Part shown: piece by piece, positions 24,401-38,093 of the stretch
Layout: every line of letters starts with the position of its first letter
How positions within the stretch are numbered: position 1 is the first letter of the stretch
From: Xiphydria camelus
Taxonomy: Eukaryota > Arthropoda > Insecta > Hymenoptera > Xiphydriidae
Direction: 5' to 3'
NCBI GenBank assembly: GCA_963678675.1
Contig: OY783195.1
Location: forward strand, 29,809,385 to 29,873,384
DNA: 64,000 nt
The notes under the pieces: model-generated
What the model was told of the DNA's origin: nothing
What the model saw: only the letters and a program-made list of their open reading frames with translations
Databases searched by the model: none
Made by a program: the position numbers and the translations under genes

Positions 24401-26537
24401 AGGTGGAATCGGGGTATCTCGCGTGTACGCACGGGGCAGGCGACGGCGTCGGACGCGGATGGAATCGATATGGGCGCGCGCGCGATGTTGAAATACGGAG
24501 ACGCGGTCGAGCCGAGTCGGAAAGAGGCACTGGACGTTCGAATTCTTTAACAGTTTCATAAATTCAAATTTACGGCTTCGCTCTCCTTTACGCCTTCTGC
24601 CTCCCCTCCGCTCTCCCTCGACCCTCTTCTTCTTCTTCCCCCTTTTACTCCCTCGTTTCTCTCGCGTACCTATGAATAATTCAACCCCCACTCTGTGGGA
24701 TATACGTACACGCCGGTCCTCCGGTATTTTCTGTAAATTAAACGCCCCGTCACTCGCCGCACGCGAGCGCTGCGCAATTCCGGTGATTTCGATTTTTAAC
24801 GAAACGCGGAAGTAAGTCCGCTTCGTTTCAAGGGAAAACCGCACAGCGGTGCGAGGTGTTCGTTAAGCCGATTTCGCGAGGGGAAGCGTTTCCTTTCCGC
24901 TCAATTCGAGTACGCGTGCAAGAAGAACGAGGGACACCGGGAGGACCGCGCGCGGATTTACTCGAAGATCCTCGAAGACTCGATTCGCGCCGTTCTCTCC
25001 GTGAATATCGCCCTTATGTTTTCGTTTAATCAAAATCTCGCGATATAATCGCGCTATCTCCGCTACGCGTTTCGCGTGCCTTCTTTTTTACCGTCGAGGC
25101 TTTCAAAGTTTGCGAATGAGAGACACAACACACCCCCCGCGGGGATTTATTTAAATCGGAATTGGATCGAAATGGCAAACAGGTGCCGCATTTATCCGCG
25201 TCCAATTAAGATTTTTTAATACGATCCCGCAACCCAAGAGATCTCAGTTGCAGGTATACCCATTCTCCGCGTTTCCTCTCTCTCTCCTCCGCCGCTCCCT
25301 CGCCCCCGTCTCAATCTGCTTATCGTCCGGAGGCCGATATTTCAAAGCCTACAAATAGGAAATAGGATCCCCATGAGCCCCGCTATTAACTACGAGTTTC
25401 GACAAGGATTGGTAACGGGTTGCCACTACCGGCTAATAAATTGTCGATCGTACATCTTTTGTCCCACCCTCTTCTCGGCGTCGAGTAGAGGTAGCGGGAT
25501 ATGCGTGTATAATTTCGTGTATATACATACATCTATGTATGGCGGGACGTGCCAGAGCCAAAACATAAACACCGTTACGTGGTCGGCGGTCGAGTTCGAG
25601 ACTCGCACGCACGCGCGCGCGCGCGCGCAGGCTATCGGGATGTACAGGGTGCTTGCGCGAATGGGGCACATATGGGAGACGCGTGAGTGCGAGTGAAAAC
25701 TTCTATTAATCAGCACGGAGGAAAAGGAACTGCATGAATTACAATTTGACTGTAGTATGAACTACGATTCCACCCAGAAAACTTTACAGAATTGCACAGT
25801 AATCACAGGTGTTTTTCCTGGGGAACTTATAGAAATTCCTGTAGAAAAAGATATTATATCAGGTTAAACTAGTATTTGTACAGTTGCAAACTTATAAATA
25901 GGAATACGTCCTCTATACAAATTCTTGAAAATCAACTCGAATTTCAGCGCTACTGAATGAAACTGTAACAATTTCTGATTTTTTTTTGCGTGCAGCTGAA
26001 CATATGAGTTTCTCCATCGCACACTCAAACCGGTGGACCAGTTTGAGAAGAAAAGACAGGCTCTTACGCCTTCATAGGGATATTCTGGCTCGCAGTAACG
26101 CCTCCCCTACGCGCCCCGTTCTCGTAAACACCCTGTATGCCGGGATTGGAGAAGCCGCGGGCGCGTTTGTCGAGAATTAGTCGTGTATGAATGCGCCGCG
26201 AAGGATATCTGAAATTCAAATCGACTCCCCCGTGAAATACGCGTCGAACCACCCGCCACATCCCGTTTGCGGACGAGTTTTACGGCGGTGGTCGGTGTAT
26301 CGAGGAGTGCCGTGCGCGCAAAAGTGTCCTTCGCCTCTTCGGTCTCTCTAGAGCGCAGGAGAGATGCATCTCTTCGGCGCACCGAGACGCGATATGAAAA
26401 ATACGCGCGAACATGGAATTCCAGTACTTCGACGGGCCGATAGCGAAAATCGCGAAGCTGTTGTTTATCGCGCGCGCGTGTGTATCGAGCTTCTGTGTTT
26501 GCTGGGCGGTAAATTTATCGGGGATTGATCGAGTAGA

Positions 26538-26894
26538 CACGCTGAGAAAAATATTTTGGTCAATTTAATCCAAAATAAGTCAGTTAACCGTATAATCATA
26601 GTGGTGATTAGTTTATCCATTTAACTAATTATTATAATGCAGTAATTATTATAATGATCCAATAGTAGTTTTTTTAGTCAATTTATTATCTCCAATTCTG
26701 GGAGACGATGGCAAAACCGTTTGGTAAAATATGGATCCTCTCCACTTTTTGATTACAATAATTAAACTTTTGGTTGGAATAACTAAACATTTGATTAGAA
26801 TTTGGTTCAACTGACGAGTATTATAGTTAGAATAGCTAAACGTGTTTAACTAGATTGCGCTTTGTCATATTAACTTAATTATTTTTCTCAGTGT
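26538..26894. mobile_element. TIR element, family A, long copy
   Basis: It starts CACGCTGAGAAAAATATTTTG and ends TTATTTTTCTCAGTG next to TA. At about 357 bp it is longer than its relatives because of extra AT-rich sequence near 26590-26690. The diagnostic ACCGTTTGGTAAAATATGGA segment is present. Confidence 0.65.
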
Positions 26895-29800
26895 ACGAAG
26901 ACACTCGAAGAATCCGAAGCACGCGTCGATCCTCGCGAAGCGCATCGCTACGGGACTTCCGGTTCTTGAGTTTCATACTTCGAGAAGGACATGTGGACGG
27001 AATTGAAACTCCGATATACGGTCGATGATGAATACGAGCTCTCCGCATAGCATCGACCGAGATATCGAGAGTTCCGAGAGCCTGTTCTGCGAACGCTGAG
27101 TTTCTCTCTTTTTCTCTCTCTCTCTTTCTCTCGATACCTCGATGAGCTACGGTATCGGGAGAGTGAAGTGACTGCATCGAACCGCTCAAGTGTCGGGCTT
27201 CTATGGTTGGCTGCAGGCAGTGCGTTTATCTGGAATTAGCGGAGTACGAATGCACTTGCGATGCTGGAAATTCGGCGATGATCGAACGTCAAGCCATGTG
27301 TGTCGTATTAACTGTTTTCTGCATGTGACGAGCTTTATCGTCGGTATACGGGTGAATACTCTAAGTATAACAGAAGTATTATTCGCGCGGAGAGAGAAAC
27401 CCATACGATATACTGCTGATAAAAGAACTGACAATGAGCTCGATTGACATTTCGGTAATAATCAAAATCTCTAAAATCGATCGCTCGGCCACCCTGTCTT
27501 ATGTATTTTTTCACGCTGATTGCGGTTATCGAGTCGATATCTCAAAGTTAATATAAAATATCAGCGATTTCACGTACGAGGACACTACTTTCCTCCCATA
27601 AAATCACCGATACCTCGTCATCGCGAGGACCTCCCGGGCCGTCCCAATTACCGCGGTGCCTCTCCAATAGCCTCTTCAATTTCTCTCCTTTGCGAAAAGG
27701 TTTAAACCGCGCGGGGAGAGAGAGAAAGAGAAAGTACCCCGGCACGAGTTCCGCGGCGCGACGGTCCTCTCGTGCAAGATACGCACTTACATACATAAGT
27801 ATTGTAACTAACGGTCCCCGGCTCGACGTGCACGCGCGTTTATATATCGCAGGTATCTACTTTGAGATTTCGAGAAATGCTGTCTTCTTTTTTCCACCGG
27901 ACAACACGCAACCTGCCGCGGTATACGATTCGTGGAATGCGACTCGTTCCGGGAAGCGAAACGTCGCCGGGGCTATTAGTATTAGCTCACGTGTGCGATA
28001 TCGCAGTATCGCTCATTGTTGCTATACCTGGAAGAGCGATCGGGAGTATGGATATGGAATTCGTAGCGAGCTCGATAACTCAACGATCGCACCTCGACGT
28101 AATTATTGGGTCGTGCGAATGGGAAAATGCATTTTTATTTTAAATCACGTTTTGTCCAGATACTAATCGATTCGATACCTGCCGCTAGTGATTAATGAAC
28201 TTTTGAAGTGATATGGATAAATAAAAAATCCCAAGGAAAGATTAGAAAAAAACGAATCACTGATAAATTTATTTATATATCTCTATATAAGTGCAAAATG
28301 TCCTTGAGACGATACAAAAGAAGACAAACTCGATCCTAAAAAATAAATCTTCGTCCCACCGCTATAATTATGCTCCGAATGCACCGTCGAACCCAACAAC
28401 AAGCCGCGTCACGTTAACCCTTTTAATACATATCTCTCTCTCGAGGGCCACGACAGGACGTTGTTGGGTTCGACAAGACCAGAGATTCGTTCTATGGGTC
28501 ACCGCCGCGCGCAGCGCATACGCAGCTAATAACGAAGAGTTTAAAAGAGAGGTGGCACATCTAGCGCCTAGTACACATCCTCATTTAAATGAAATAAATC
28601 TTGTTACGAGTAATTTTCGGGCCGGCGGCGGTGGCGGCAGTAGCAGCAGCAGCAGCAGCGAGTCTAAACGACAAACAGAGAAGGAGGAGGTCCGCAGGCG
28701 GCTCCTCCGTCGCGCTACAGCCGCAGAGAAACTCGCGCTGTGCACCGCGAAGCGAATACGTTTCGTTCCGCGCCGAAGACCGCTCGCGCGCCGCGACTGA
28801 AGCTTCCTTGGAGTAACAAACAGCGCGAGTTTCGAGATTTCCTCGCGCTAAATCCGGAGGGACCCCGTCGACCTCCTCGCGCTCAATTCCGAGCCCTCTC
28901 GGACGAATAAACGTCCGAGAGATCATCGGGCCACGGGAGCTCCGGAGAAATTAGATACGGTAGACTCGATTTCGACGTCTCGACACGCTCGGCGGCCCTC
29001 CTATCCCGGGCCTCGTCTCTCGTTAAAGAGGGCCGGAGGACACGGAGAGACCCTCTGCGCCGCCGCGCGCGTCCTCGATTCGCATCGCGTTCGTGTGCAG
29101 CGGCGGTACATCGAGGGCCGCAAATAAATTTAAAAGGCTCCGGTGTAAAATATTTGAACGTCCACGCGTACACAAGGGTATTATGCTCCGTGCTCCGTTC
29201 TCCGATCCGGACCCTCCTCCTCCTCCCCCTCCTCGGCCTCCTCCGCTGAGAGATGGCAGGTCGATGGAGAGGTGGAGTAAAGAGAGAGGCCATGGGCAGG
29301 TTCCTCTCTCGGGGCAAAGAATTTTAGCTTCGTTATGTCCTTTTTTGCGTTCACTCATTTTGCCGTGTCTCGAACCGCGTCTCTCTCTCTCCGCGGTGCA
29401 GCGCTGATCCGACGGGGGACTCTTTGGGATTTGCATCGGGATCATTGCGGAGAAGGACCCGGAGCCGAAGATTTGCTTTGGGTCAGGCTAGGTTGAGCGT
29501 AGATGAGAAAAAGAGGAGATTCGGAGTCCGACCGGACACGGTCGATCGACTCGAGGTCTAGCGAACCGGAAGACCGCGGACAACGGATCGAGGGAACGAT
29601 CCGGCTCGGATCGAAGCTACGGGCGTGTCGCGGAAGAATTGAGGTGGATTTTGTGTCGAGAAACGGCGACGTTTTGAATTTGTTTTGATAGGCTGACGTT
29701 CGGAGAGAAAAATTTGACCTCTTCGAGTGAAGCTGTTTCTTCGGAGCAGTCCTAAGTGTGGGTTGGGATTTTCTTCAATCGAATTAACGTCGATTTACTT

Positions 29801-30795
29801 TAAATAATGATAATGCTTAGTGGAATACTTAATATTTATTTGGATCAGATCAATATACACCATCGGATCGCGCGGGTCAATATTTATTTGGGACTATCGA
29901 CGAATACAGATTATCCGAATGGTTCTCTCCTTGAACCGGAAGATCGTAGACGCGGCCGATCGAAGCGAAAATCTGGAGCAGATCGGAGATACGGGGCTCG
30001 TGAAGGAGGCGAGACGGACGGTTTATGTTGGCGTGAAAAATAAATTCGTTGAATCCTATTTCAATCGGATAACACTCACTCGGGATACGAGAAATCGAAC
30101 GTGTGAGAAATATTTCTAACTGTCGGATTGATATTCGTTATTGGGACGAATGAACATTCACTCCAGCCCGTTGAAAAAATGCGTGTCGACCAAAAATCTT
30201 TTCTCGATAAACAGGAGAATCCGAATCGATCGATCGAACTGGAAAATTTGGAGCAGATCGGATACACAACGATTAAAAAAGGAATCTAAATAATTTCTGT
30301 GACGTGTCACTTGAACTCCGTTTAATTCAGTGTCGCGGTTAATCGGGCAATTTAAATATCCCCCGCGGTCAGCAGAGATTTATTTCTTTCGAACGAACGT
30401 TGATTCGATTTTTACGATGTTCCGTCGAATCGATTCGTTCGAATTAAATAAACATTTACTCGCGACCATTAAAGAGACATCAACCAATCTTCAACCTCGA
30501 CGAATGAAAGAATTGCGTCACAAAATTCCCAGCCGACCGGCATCGAAGAAAGAAGGGCGAAGAAAAGAGAATTCCTCGATTCTAAACGTAAGTCTATATG
30601 ACGTCGACGTGACTCACGCGTTATTTTCCAATACCGATGCGTATAGAGTTTCCGTTCCTCCGTTTCGCTATTTTCTCCCTCGTTTACTCCACCGGCGACA
30701 ATTAGAGTCCCGCGCAAGGATGTGAAACTGCGAGACGAAAGAACACGAGTCATTTACGCAATTGTATGTCGCTGGCAGTGCTGATCTCGTAATTA

Positions 30796-31405
30796 TACTG
30801 AGAAGAATAACCTGATCGATCGAACCAAAATTCTGCAGACCATAAACAAATCGTTTGGTGAAATACGGATCCTCCATTTGTTTGGTTAAATTGACTATTT
30901 TCTAGTTAGAATAACTAGACGTGTAGTTGGAATAACTACATGTTTGGTTTGATTTACTACACTGTAACAAATTCTGCGGTGTGGACCTATATAGATTACT
31001 TTTGGTGTTAAATAACAATGGCATAAAACCGAATGACACCAGATGTGGTACACGGAAAAACATAAATTGTAGCGTTTACAAAATTTGTGGTAAAATGTGG
31101 GACAAGGCCAATTTATTGTTACGATAACTACAATTTTTGCAAAAAATCACAGCTGACGCTTGCAACTTGTACAAGTTTTACTATAATTTTTACTAAAATT
31201 GCAGTTATCGTAGCAAGAAATTGGCCTTGTCCCGAAATTTGCCACGATTGTTTTTCCCGTGTACATATAGATTTACACCGGTGAAATAGTGTTAAAAATT
31301 GGCACCGCTTTTTTACCGTCTAGTATTTTGGTTGGAATAACTCGACACTCGTGTTTAACCAGACACGTTTTATCATTTCAACCGAGCATTCCATTTTTCT
31401 CGCAA
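30796..31405. mobile_element. Triple-nested TIR elements: A outside, B inside, C innermost
   Basis: Family-A sequence runs 30796-30957 and resumes at 31322-31405 (TAGTATTTTGGTTGGAATAA). Between them lies family B, whose halves are 30960-31050 and 31263-31321 with ends CACTGTAACAAATTC and CTTTTTTACCGTC next to TA. Family B is itself split by a family-C hairpin element at 31051-31262, with ends CACGGAAAAACA and TTTTTCCCGTG, also flanked by TA. The relative order of insertion is therefore A, then B, then C. Confidence 0.75.
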
Positions 31406-33070
31406 TCAATGTGCTCCGAAAATGAAAACTTACCGAGTACGAAGCTCCGGTAGACTCGCGCGTTTTTCGTGGAACCACGTGCGGAAATACAAATATCCCC
31501 GTGAGAGAGAGCGCCGTGCGAAGTGACGATTAAAATCCCAGAAAAAAATTCGGTGCGAGGCGCGCGTGGCGCGACACTGACGGAACGTCGCGGTGAACTA
31601 TTTTTCCGTCGTCGGAAATTTCGCCGCGGTGCGTGAGAACGTCGGGTAAACGCGGAGCACAGTTTTTACGGGGGCCCGAGGGAACACTGCGTGTCTTGGA
31701 GAACGGATCCAACAATCGCGAGAGGTTGCGTTGCGTCGGCGGTTGCGCTGCGCCGCTACGTACAACCGTCCGGGTCGGGAACTCGCGCTCAACTGGTCTC
31801 CGCTCCTTGGCGCGGATTCCCCTCGGCCAATCAGCTTCGAGACTGCGCGGCGCGCGAGTAGGTACGTGCCTGCCCCCGGTCAACCCCCGTCAGAGGGATC
31901 CGGCAGCCTCCTTTATCATGGAAATGCCGGGGGTCGTTGCACCTACGTGTGCGTTTCGCGCGTGTGTATAACACTCGTCAATTTGTATCGTCGTTTACTG
32001 CCTTCTTCCGGAGCTTCCTTTCTCCCTGGATCGCGCGCGAGGCTCGCGGTTCCGGATGTCCGGCGGAGCCGAGATTGTTTTGCGTCTCTGTGCGAGTCGT
32101 GCGGACGGTGACGGTGCGATTTGCCCTCGCGTTGTTGCGTCAATCCGTCGTATGAGAAGGTGTCGTTTTTCTTGCGATTGTTGAAATTGAAATCTTTTTA
32201 CAGATCAGTTGTGTGTCGGGGAAGTTGGAGGGAGGGAACCCAGAGAAACGCGTCAGACCTTCCCCAATTTTTTCTCGACCGCGTGAAAAACTCGGCGTTG
32301 GGCATGGGGGAAGACAAACATTATTTTCCCGCTGTTTCTTCCTCCCAGTAGATACGCACCTTAATAGCCAGACGCGCGCGCGTTGACACGCGGAAGGGGA
32401 GGTCCGGGTCACGAGAGAGGGCCTCGGAGATTTGAGCGCGCGCGGAGGGAGGAAGAAAAACCGTCGACGGTTCGTTGACAGGGCGTGACGTATGTCATCG
32501 GGTGACGGAATCCTAAAACAGCACGCGAGTTTTGGGGTGCGCGCGCGCGATTCCCGCAGGGCGGAGGGAAAAAATATGTTTTCAATTAGTCGGACGACAG
32601 GGCGCTTATCGCCGGCCGCAACGAGCAACCCTTATAGCTCTCGGCCGCGGATCCCGCGGTCTAGCTGCGAGCTCACCCCACGCCGTCTTTCTCTAACTGT
32701 CTTTTTCTCCCTTCTCCCCTCTGTCTCTCTCTCCCTTTCCACCCTGCACCGCGTTTCTGCCACTGTTTAGCAACTCGAACGAGGGTTCGACATAATACAT
32801 TTTTCCACCCTGGAATACTTTCGCCGTCCCCCTTCGGCCCCCTTGAAACGATAGGAGCGATACTTTTTGAAAAGGACCTCCGATGCGACCGCCCTTTATA
32901 CTCGGGCACGCACGGAGTGTCTTTTCAATGGAAATTTTCAAACTGGTTTCCGACACCGTCGAGCGTAATGATACACTAAATATATCAAAAGTGAGTAATG
33001 TACCGGCGAAGAAAAATGTATCGAGTCGCGTGACGCAGCCTGGGTGATCTTCCCCGTGTGCGAATTCTTT

Positions 33071-33242
33071 CATTGAGAAAAATAATTAAACTAAAATGAA
33101 GAAACGCATCTAGTTTGACGCGTTTCAGTTATTCTAATCAAAATACTGGTCAGTCGAACCAAATATCTAGTTATTCCAACCAAACAATTTGGTCATAGTC
33201 TTCAAGATTTTGGTTAAATTTACCAAATTTCTCTTCTCGGTG
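33071..33242. mobile_element. TIR element, family A, short copy
   Basis: The ends are CATTGAGAAAAATAATTAAAC and CTTCTCGGTG, next to TA. The interior includes TACTGGTCAGTCGAACCAAA and GTCTTCAAGATTTTGG, as in other family-A copies. Confidence 0.65.
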
Positions 33243-33289
33243 TAAGATTGGATAGTCGATATAAGTTTCACTTGTTTTTCAATCGTTTC

Positions 33290-33970
33290 GTGCGACGCTA
33301 TACGTCTGATTTAGGCTTCGTTATAAATGGTACCTATATCAATTCGAATACTCGAGAAATTAGCAGCGGTACGCAATACCCCGGTTTACCTTACACGTTC
33401 GAGTAAGCACCGTCCTACACGCGAATGCTTGGTACAGAGCAGTAGAGATGGGAAGCGATCGATCGATCTGAGAATTAGCCACGCTTAATCTCGGCGGCGC
33501 AGTCAAGAGCTCGAGTCTCGATTACTAATAACGTCACTTAATTACACACGTACAGCTCCGCGGCATGTGCTCAGGGAATTAGCAGCGATACGTAGGTATT
33601 ACTCGACAAGTCGTAATACCCTGGTTTACCGTATACGAATAAGCACCGCACCCGCGATGGAATCGATCGGTCTCGCTATTGACCGCGCTCAATCACGACA
33701 GGACGACCGAATTCGCGTGTCTCTATAACTAATAACGTCGCGTATCACGGATTAGGAATATCGATCCGGATACTCGAGAAATTAGCAGTGACATGCGTAC
33801 ATATTATTCGATGATTCGTAATACCACAATTTACTCTCTACGCATACTAGTACAACTACCCCTATCTACAAGGGAGTAGCTAGGAGAGGGCAATCGAGGC
33901 GTCGGACGATCGAATCGATCGGTCATAGCTTCGCGTCTGGCATCGAGATCTCGTAAAACGTATATCGCGC
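33290..33970. repeat. Three degenerate tandem repeats of about 200-220 bp
   Basis: The block starting near 33352 (GAAATTAGCAGCGGTACGCA, then ATACCCCGGTTTACC) recurs near 33577 and 33777. Each is followed by a TAAGCACCG- or ACTAGTACA-type segment and later by a GATCGATCGG motif. The copies are diverged and no coding frame runs through them. They could be a decayed satellite or a small tandem duplication. Confidence 0.55.
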
Positions 33971-34740
33971 GCGGATACAATATTCAAACGATGACAAAAA
34001 GGGTATCGATTCGGGTGATATATCGCTTTTTCCCTTTCACAATCTCTCTTTGACGCTCCTAACGAAGTTACACAAATCGAACGATACGTACGTTCTCCTG
34101 ATGGACTGATCGTTGAATCGAATCTCGCGTTACTTACGGGCGAATGGATGTGGTCCGTTCATCTATAACGCGGAGAGAGAGAGAGAATTGTCTGGGCTAC
34201 GAAGTAACTTACTACTGGGTGATAAATAAACTGACCTATAATTCGTTCATATCTACATTAATAAGTATACTTGCTATACAATTAATTTAATTTCAATAAA
34301 TTAAAAACAGATTGAAAACGAATAATTAATTTATTTTCTCCTTTAAATCGAAATGCATCAGTTGAGTCTCATGCGCCATATCGATACGATTTTATTTCAT
34401 AATTCTTGACTTAGGAAATTATAATACGCGGTCGCTTTTACGTAAGTGCGTACTTCGAAATACTGTATAGATATAGGTACGCGGAAGGCTAAATTCGACG
34501 TCGCACTATTAATTCGCAAAAACTAGCCGAGCGAGCCGCGGCCTACCTTCGCCGCTCCCCCCTCTCTACCTTCGATCCTACAGTATACGCTACGCTCTAG
34601 AGCCGATAACACGCCTCGCTAGTCCTTCCGTTATCTACCAATAATTTGACACTTTTAACGTTAATTAAATTAAAGCTCGAGGAATCCATTAATCAGGAAT
34701 GCAGTGATAGAGTGGTTGTGTTTTAATGGACATCCGTTAA

Positions 34741-34940
34741 TACCGATTCACCTAGGAAATAGTTTATTACTGAGTAATAAAAGTTAATTCAAATATGGCG
34801 AAATAAATATTCCGTTGAGGAAAAATTAATATTCGTTAACTATTGCAGTATCTGGTTATCTCGAATGAGAGTTTTGAAGTGATTACTCGCGAAACAATTA
34901 AATATTGTAATAGTTAACAAACATTTGTTTGCTATAACGA
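34741..34940. mobile_element. Partial family-D element
   Basis: ATATGGCGAAATAAATATTC, a TTAATATTCGTTAACTATTGC segment and TTGTAATAGTTAACAAAC resemble the family-D interior. Only the left end is recognisable, so the copy is diverged or truncated. Confidence 0.45.
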
Positions 34941-35233
34941 AATTCTCGATCCGGTTGAAATTGTGGAAGCCAGTACGTCTGTGATACGGCGATAGTGTAC
35001 CTGCACGGCACGTACTGGTGTTATATACAAATATTAACTCTCTAAACAATTTTCCACTTTTTATAAAATCATCCAAGAGAACGACTGTCGCATCAAAAAT
35101 GCTGTGCACGTGTACCTACGAGATTCAAGGAAAACAATTCATTTAGGACTGGAAAGCCTGGAAAGGTAAGGCAATTTTATTCTCAAATTTCACTAGTCAT
35201 CATGACTAAACTAGACCCGAGGCGATCTGCTCG

Positions 35234-35492
35234 CATTGAGAAAAATAACTTGGTCAATTAAACCAAAATCTTGGAGGCCATGACCAAACCGTTTGGTGAA
35301 ATATGGATCCTCTGATTATAAACTGATTATTTCCTAATTACAATAATTAAATATTTACTTAGAATAACTAGATATTTAATTAGAATAACGAAATATTCGA
35401 TTAAACTTACTAGTATTTTTGTTAGATTAACTAAATGTATCTAATCAGATAGCTACGTTTTGTCATTTTAACCAAGTTATTTTTCTCAATGC
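35234..35492. mobile_element. TIR element, family A
   Basis: It starts CATTGAGAAAAATAACTTGG and ends CAAGTTATTTTTCTCAATG, an almost perfect inverted repeat of 20 bases. The interior has CCAAAATCTTGGAGGCCATG and ACCGTTTGGTGAAATATGGA. Confidence 0.75.
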
Positions 35493-36130
35493 ATGATTCA
35501 CGATACAATCTGAGCTCGTGGTATCTCAACCACGCATAGCAGCACAATACGTGGCCAATTCAGGTGACAGACATTCAAATCGATCGTTTCTACTCAGTCG
35601 CGATAGAGCGGACGTCACACCGGCCTCTGTAAAAAACCAGAAACACCGTCGCGACGACGTTGGCGCCCTCCCATGTTTTACGTTACATCGAGTGCGACCC
35701 TCTCGAGGTTTCGAAGCACGGCGCCGAGAGAGGCTCACTCGTTTACGTTTCCCCGCTCCTTGGGATTTTAAGCGGCCGACTCCCCACCAGAATCTCGTTG
35801 CTCTTGCGTAACTAAGGAGGTCCGCGAATGCGTCTAGACGGTTGAAGCGCTATCGGGGAGAAGCGCGCCGTCGCCCGCGTCCACTTCCGCGCGGATAGAA
35901 GGCGAGCAAACTCGCCAGCGCGCTATCGGATCGTCCAAATAGAGTTTTAGATTAGATTCGAACGAGCCAACGTTGCGTAAAGATCCTTTAATGCATTCCG
36001 CGCGTTAAAAACTTGGTTTAAACTCCCTAAACGAGTTACGAGAAGTTGCAGCCCCGGATATATGTATATACATAATTATATGTAGCTCGCCCCCTCTTTT
36101 CCTGCGGGACTCCTTATCGGCCAATTTCGG

Positions 36131-36154
36131 CTTTCTCTCTCTCTCTCTCTCTCT
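36131..36154. repeat. (CT)n microsatellite
   Basis: A short pure CT run in otherwise unique, CpG-rich sequence. Confidence 0.75.
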
Positions 36155-37603
36155 TCTCCATTCTTTTCGCTCGTACCCACGTTATACCTCGCCTCTTCCG
36201 GTCGGGAGAATAAGGCGGAGCGGAAGAAATTACAAACTCGAGGATCGTCTCGCCGAATCCCTCGATATTTATGAGCGTGATGTACATTCGCGCGCGCAAT
36301 GCTCGCCTTATATAAGGAGTATGAATTTAGAGGGGCACGTGTGCCTCTGGTCTTGACTTAAAGAAACTCGGAAGAACTCGCATTTTTCTCAATCTGCCGT
36401 CGGGCGGGTGTGATGCATGCCAGCAAGGGTGTCAATTATTTTATACCGAGTCGAGGATGCGGGGAATAAATATCATTTTTGATAAGAAGACTGTCTTTGT
36501 CATATGTGGAACTCGTATTACGTCTCGACGGGACTAGAAATTGCGATCTCTCGAAAGAACGAGAGAAAAAAGGACACTGCGGAATTCGATACGCGATATA
36601 TGAATGTCTCGAAGACTCAATTTAAATCCACCCCCCACCGAGAAATGTCGTAACTTTTTTTATTAGCAACCATATAGAACCCGTGTTACGAGAGATAACA
36701 GTATCTACACGGCCCTGAGACATATAAAAGTGGTAGAACACATAACCGCCCTCCGCGCGAGGGAAAAGCATCAAATATTCGGTGCCGTCTCGACCCACCC
36801 TTACCAGCCGTGGTAAGGTCACGCCGAAATAGATATACAGGCGCCGCGCGAAGGAGACAATTTGCCGCGGAGCATGTCGTAGCAAAGCGGTAGATGCACG
36901 ATGCACGGTTAGCCGGGATAATCCCTGGATTTCTCGGCGGTAAGAGGGAAGCAACGAGAGAGGGAGAATTGTTCGGGGGAGGTAGATGGCTCTCGCTTTG
37001 GAAGTCTTAAGTTTCTTGATTCCGAGAACCGCCCGAGGTGCGTAGATACCTGCAACGTCGTCGCTGCGCTCGCGGTGTCGTCGAGAGACGACGACGAGAG
37101 GTGGAGAGATTAGAGAAAGAGGGAGGGGGAGATAAAGAATCTTCCTGACTTATGGCGAAGACTTTCGTAGGCAACCGATGGTTTAGGATTACACTCGACT
37201 CGACGAGCGGCGTCGGGACAGGTTAATTCGTCTTGCGTCACGGTGCACCCAAGCCGCGAGGCGGAAACGTGCGAGGCGGGGGGGTTTGAAAAATCGTGGC
37301 GTTTTGTCGGCCTCCACCCCCTGCGATAGTCGATACGGGTACGGATAACCGTGTACGCGCGTAGATACACGCGCGGACACCCGCGTCGAAGGATTTGCGT
37401 GACGCGCTTTTGGCGATTTCTCGCGTGTCCTTTGCAAAGAGATTGGATGGAACTTTCTTTTTCGGGCGATCGACCTCGACCTTCGCGGGACGATTTTATA
37501 GCGTTTGGCTTCCGGTCACGCAGATGGCGGTATACCGAAATTGAAGCAGTTTTTGTCGAATCGCTCTCCGGATGTCGCGCTATCGAAGCTCTTATGGGAG
37601 TTC

Positions 37604-37831
37604 GCCGGGCGAAAAAGTTCTGTATATTTTGTACATGATCCATATGTATAGATTTGGTCATATATGGATTATACATATTAACCGTATACGAACTGTATAT
37701 GAATTACATAAATATTCAAAAATCCAAATATTGTCCTTATATGGTTAATATAGAAAAGATATATAATTCATATATGATCAAATCCACATATGGACCATAT
37801 ACAAAATATGTAGAACTTTTCCATCTGAGTA
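37604..37831. mobile_element. TIR element, family L, long copy
   Basis: The ends GGGCGAAAAAGTTCTGTATA and ATATGTAGAACTTTTCCATC are inverted repeats. The interior is very AT-rich, with further CATATATGGAT-type palindromes. It abuts a family-G element at 37832, with only the TA between them. Confidence 0.65.
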
Positions 37832-38093
37832 CACGGAGAACAAATTCCATTAGAGATTACGATGTCAGCATCGCATGGCAATATAAAACGTTCTGCATAA
37901 CTTCTCTCAATAACTGCTATGAACGTATTTTTTTCCTAGATGCTAGCATCGTAAAATTGCATGATAGCATCTAAAACAAAAATACAGTCCGCAGCAGTTA
38001 TTCAGAGAAGTTATGTAGAATGTCTCATACTGTCGATATGGTCCGGTCATAAGATACTGGCATCGTAATTTCAAATGGAATATTTTCTCCGTG
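37832..38093. mobile_element. TIR element, family G
   Basis: It starts CACGGAGAACAAATTCCATT and ends AATGGAATATTTTCTCCGTG, flanked by TA. Inner blocks TACGATGTCAGCATCG, CATAACTTCTCTCAATAAC and CTAGATGCTAGCATC are mirrored, so the element is one large imperfect palindrome of about 262 bp. Confidence 0.75.

Larger units (their letters stand above)
20520..33000. other. Gene desert, part 2
   Basis: No recognisable protein-coding exon was found. It contains elements at 20535-20690, 21046-21460, 26538-26894 and 30796-31405. It also contains CpG-rich GA- and CT-rich blocks around 24 kb, 28.6-29.3 kb and 32.4-32.8 kb, and a run of 12 or more G near 24.09 kb. A loosely repeated motif (GGAAATAAT followed by GAAAGTG or GAGAAGTAGTGC) appears near 20.79, 21.63 and 22.55 kb and may mark an old dispersed repeat. 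A segment at 25.71-26.0 kb is AT-rich with a GGAGGAAAAGG start but has no clear partner end. Confidence 0.45.
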
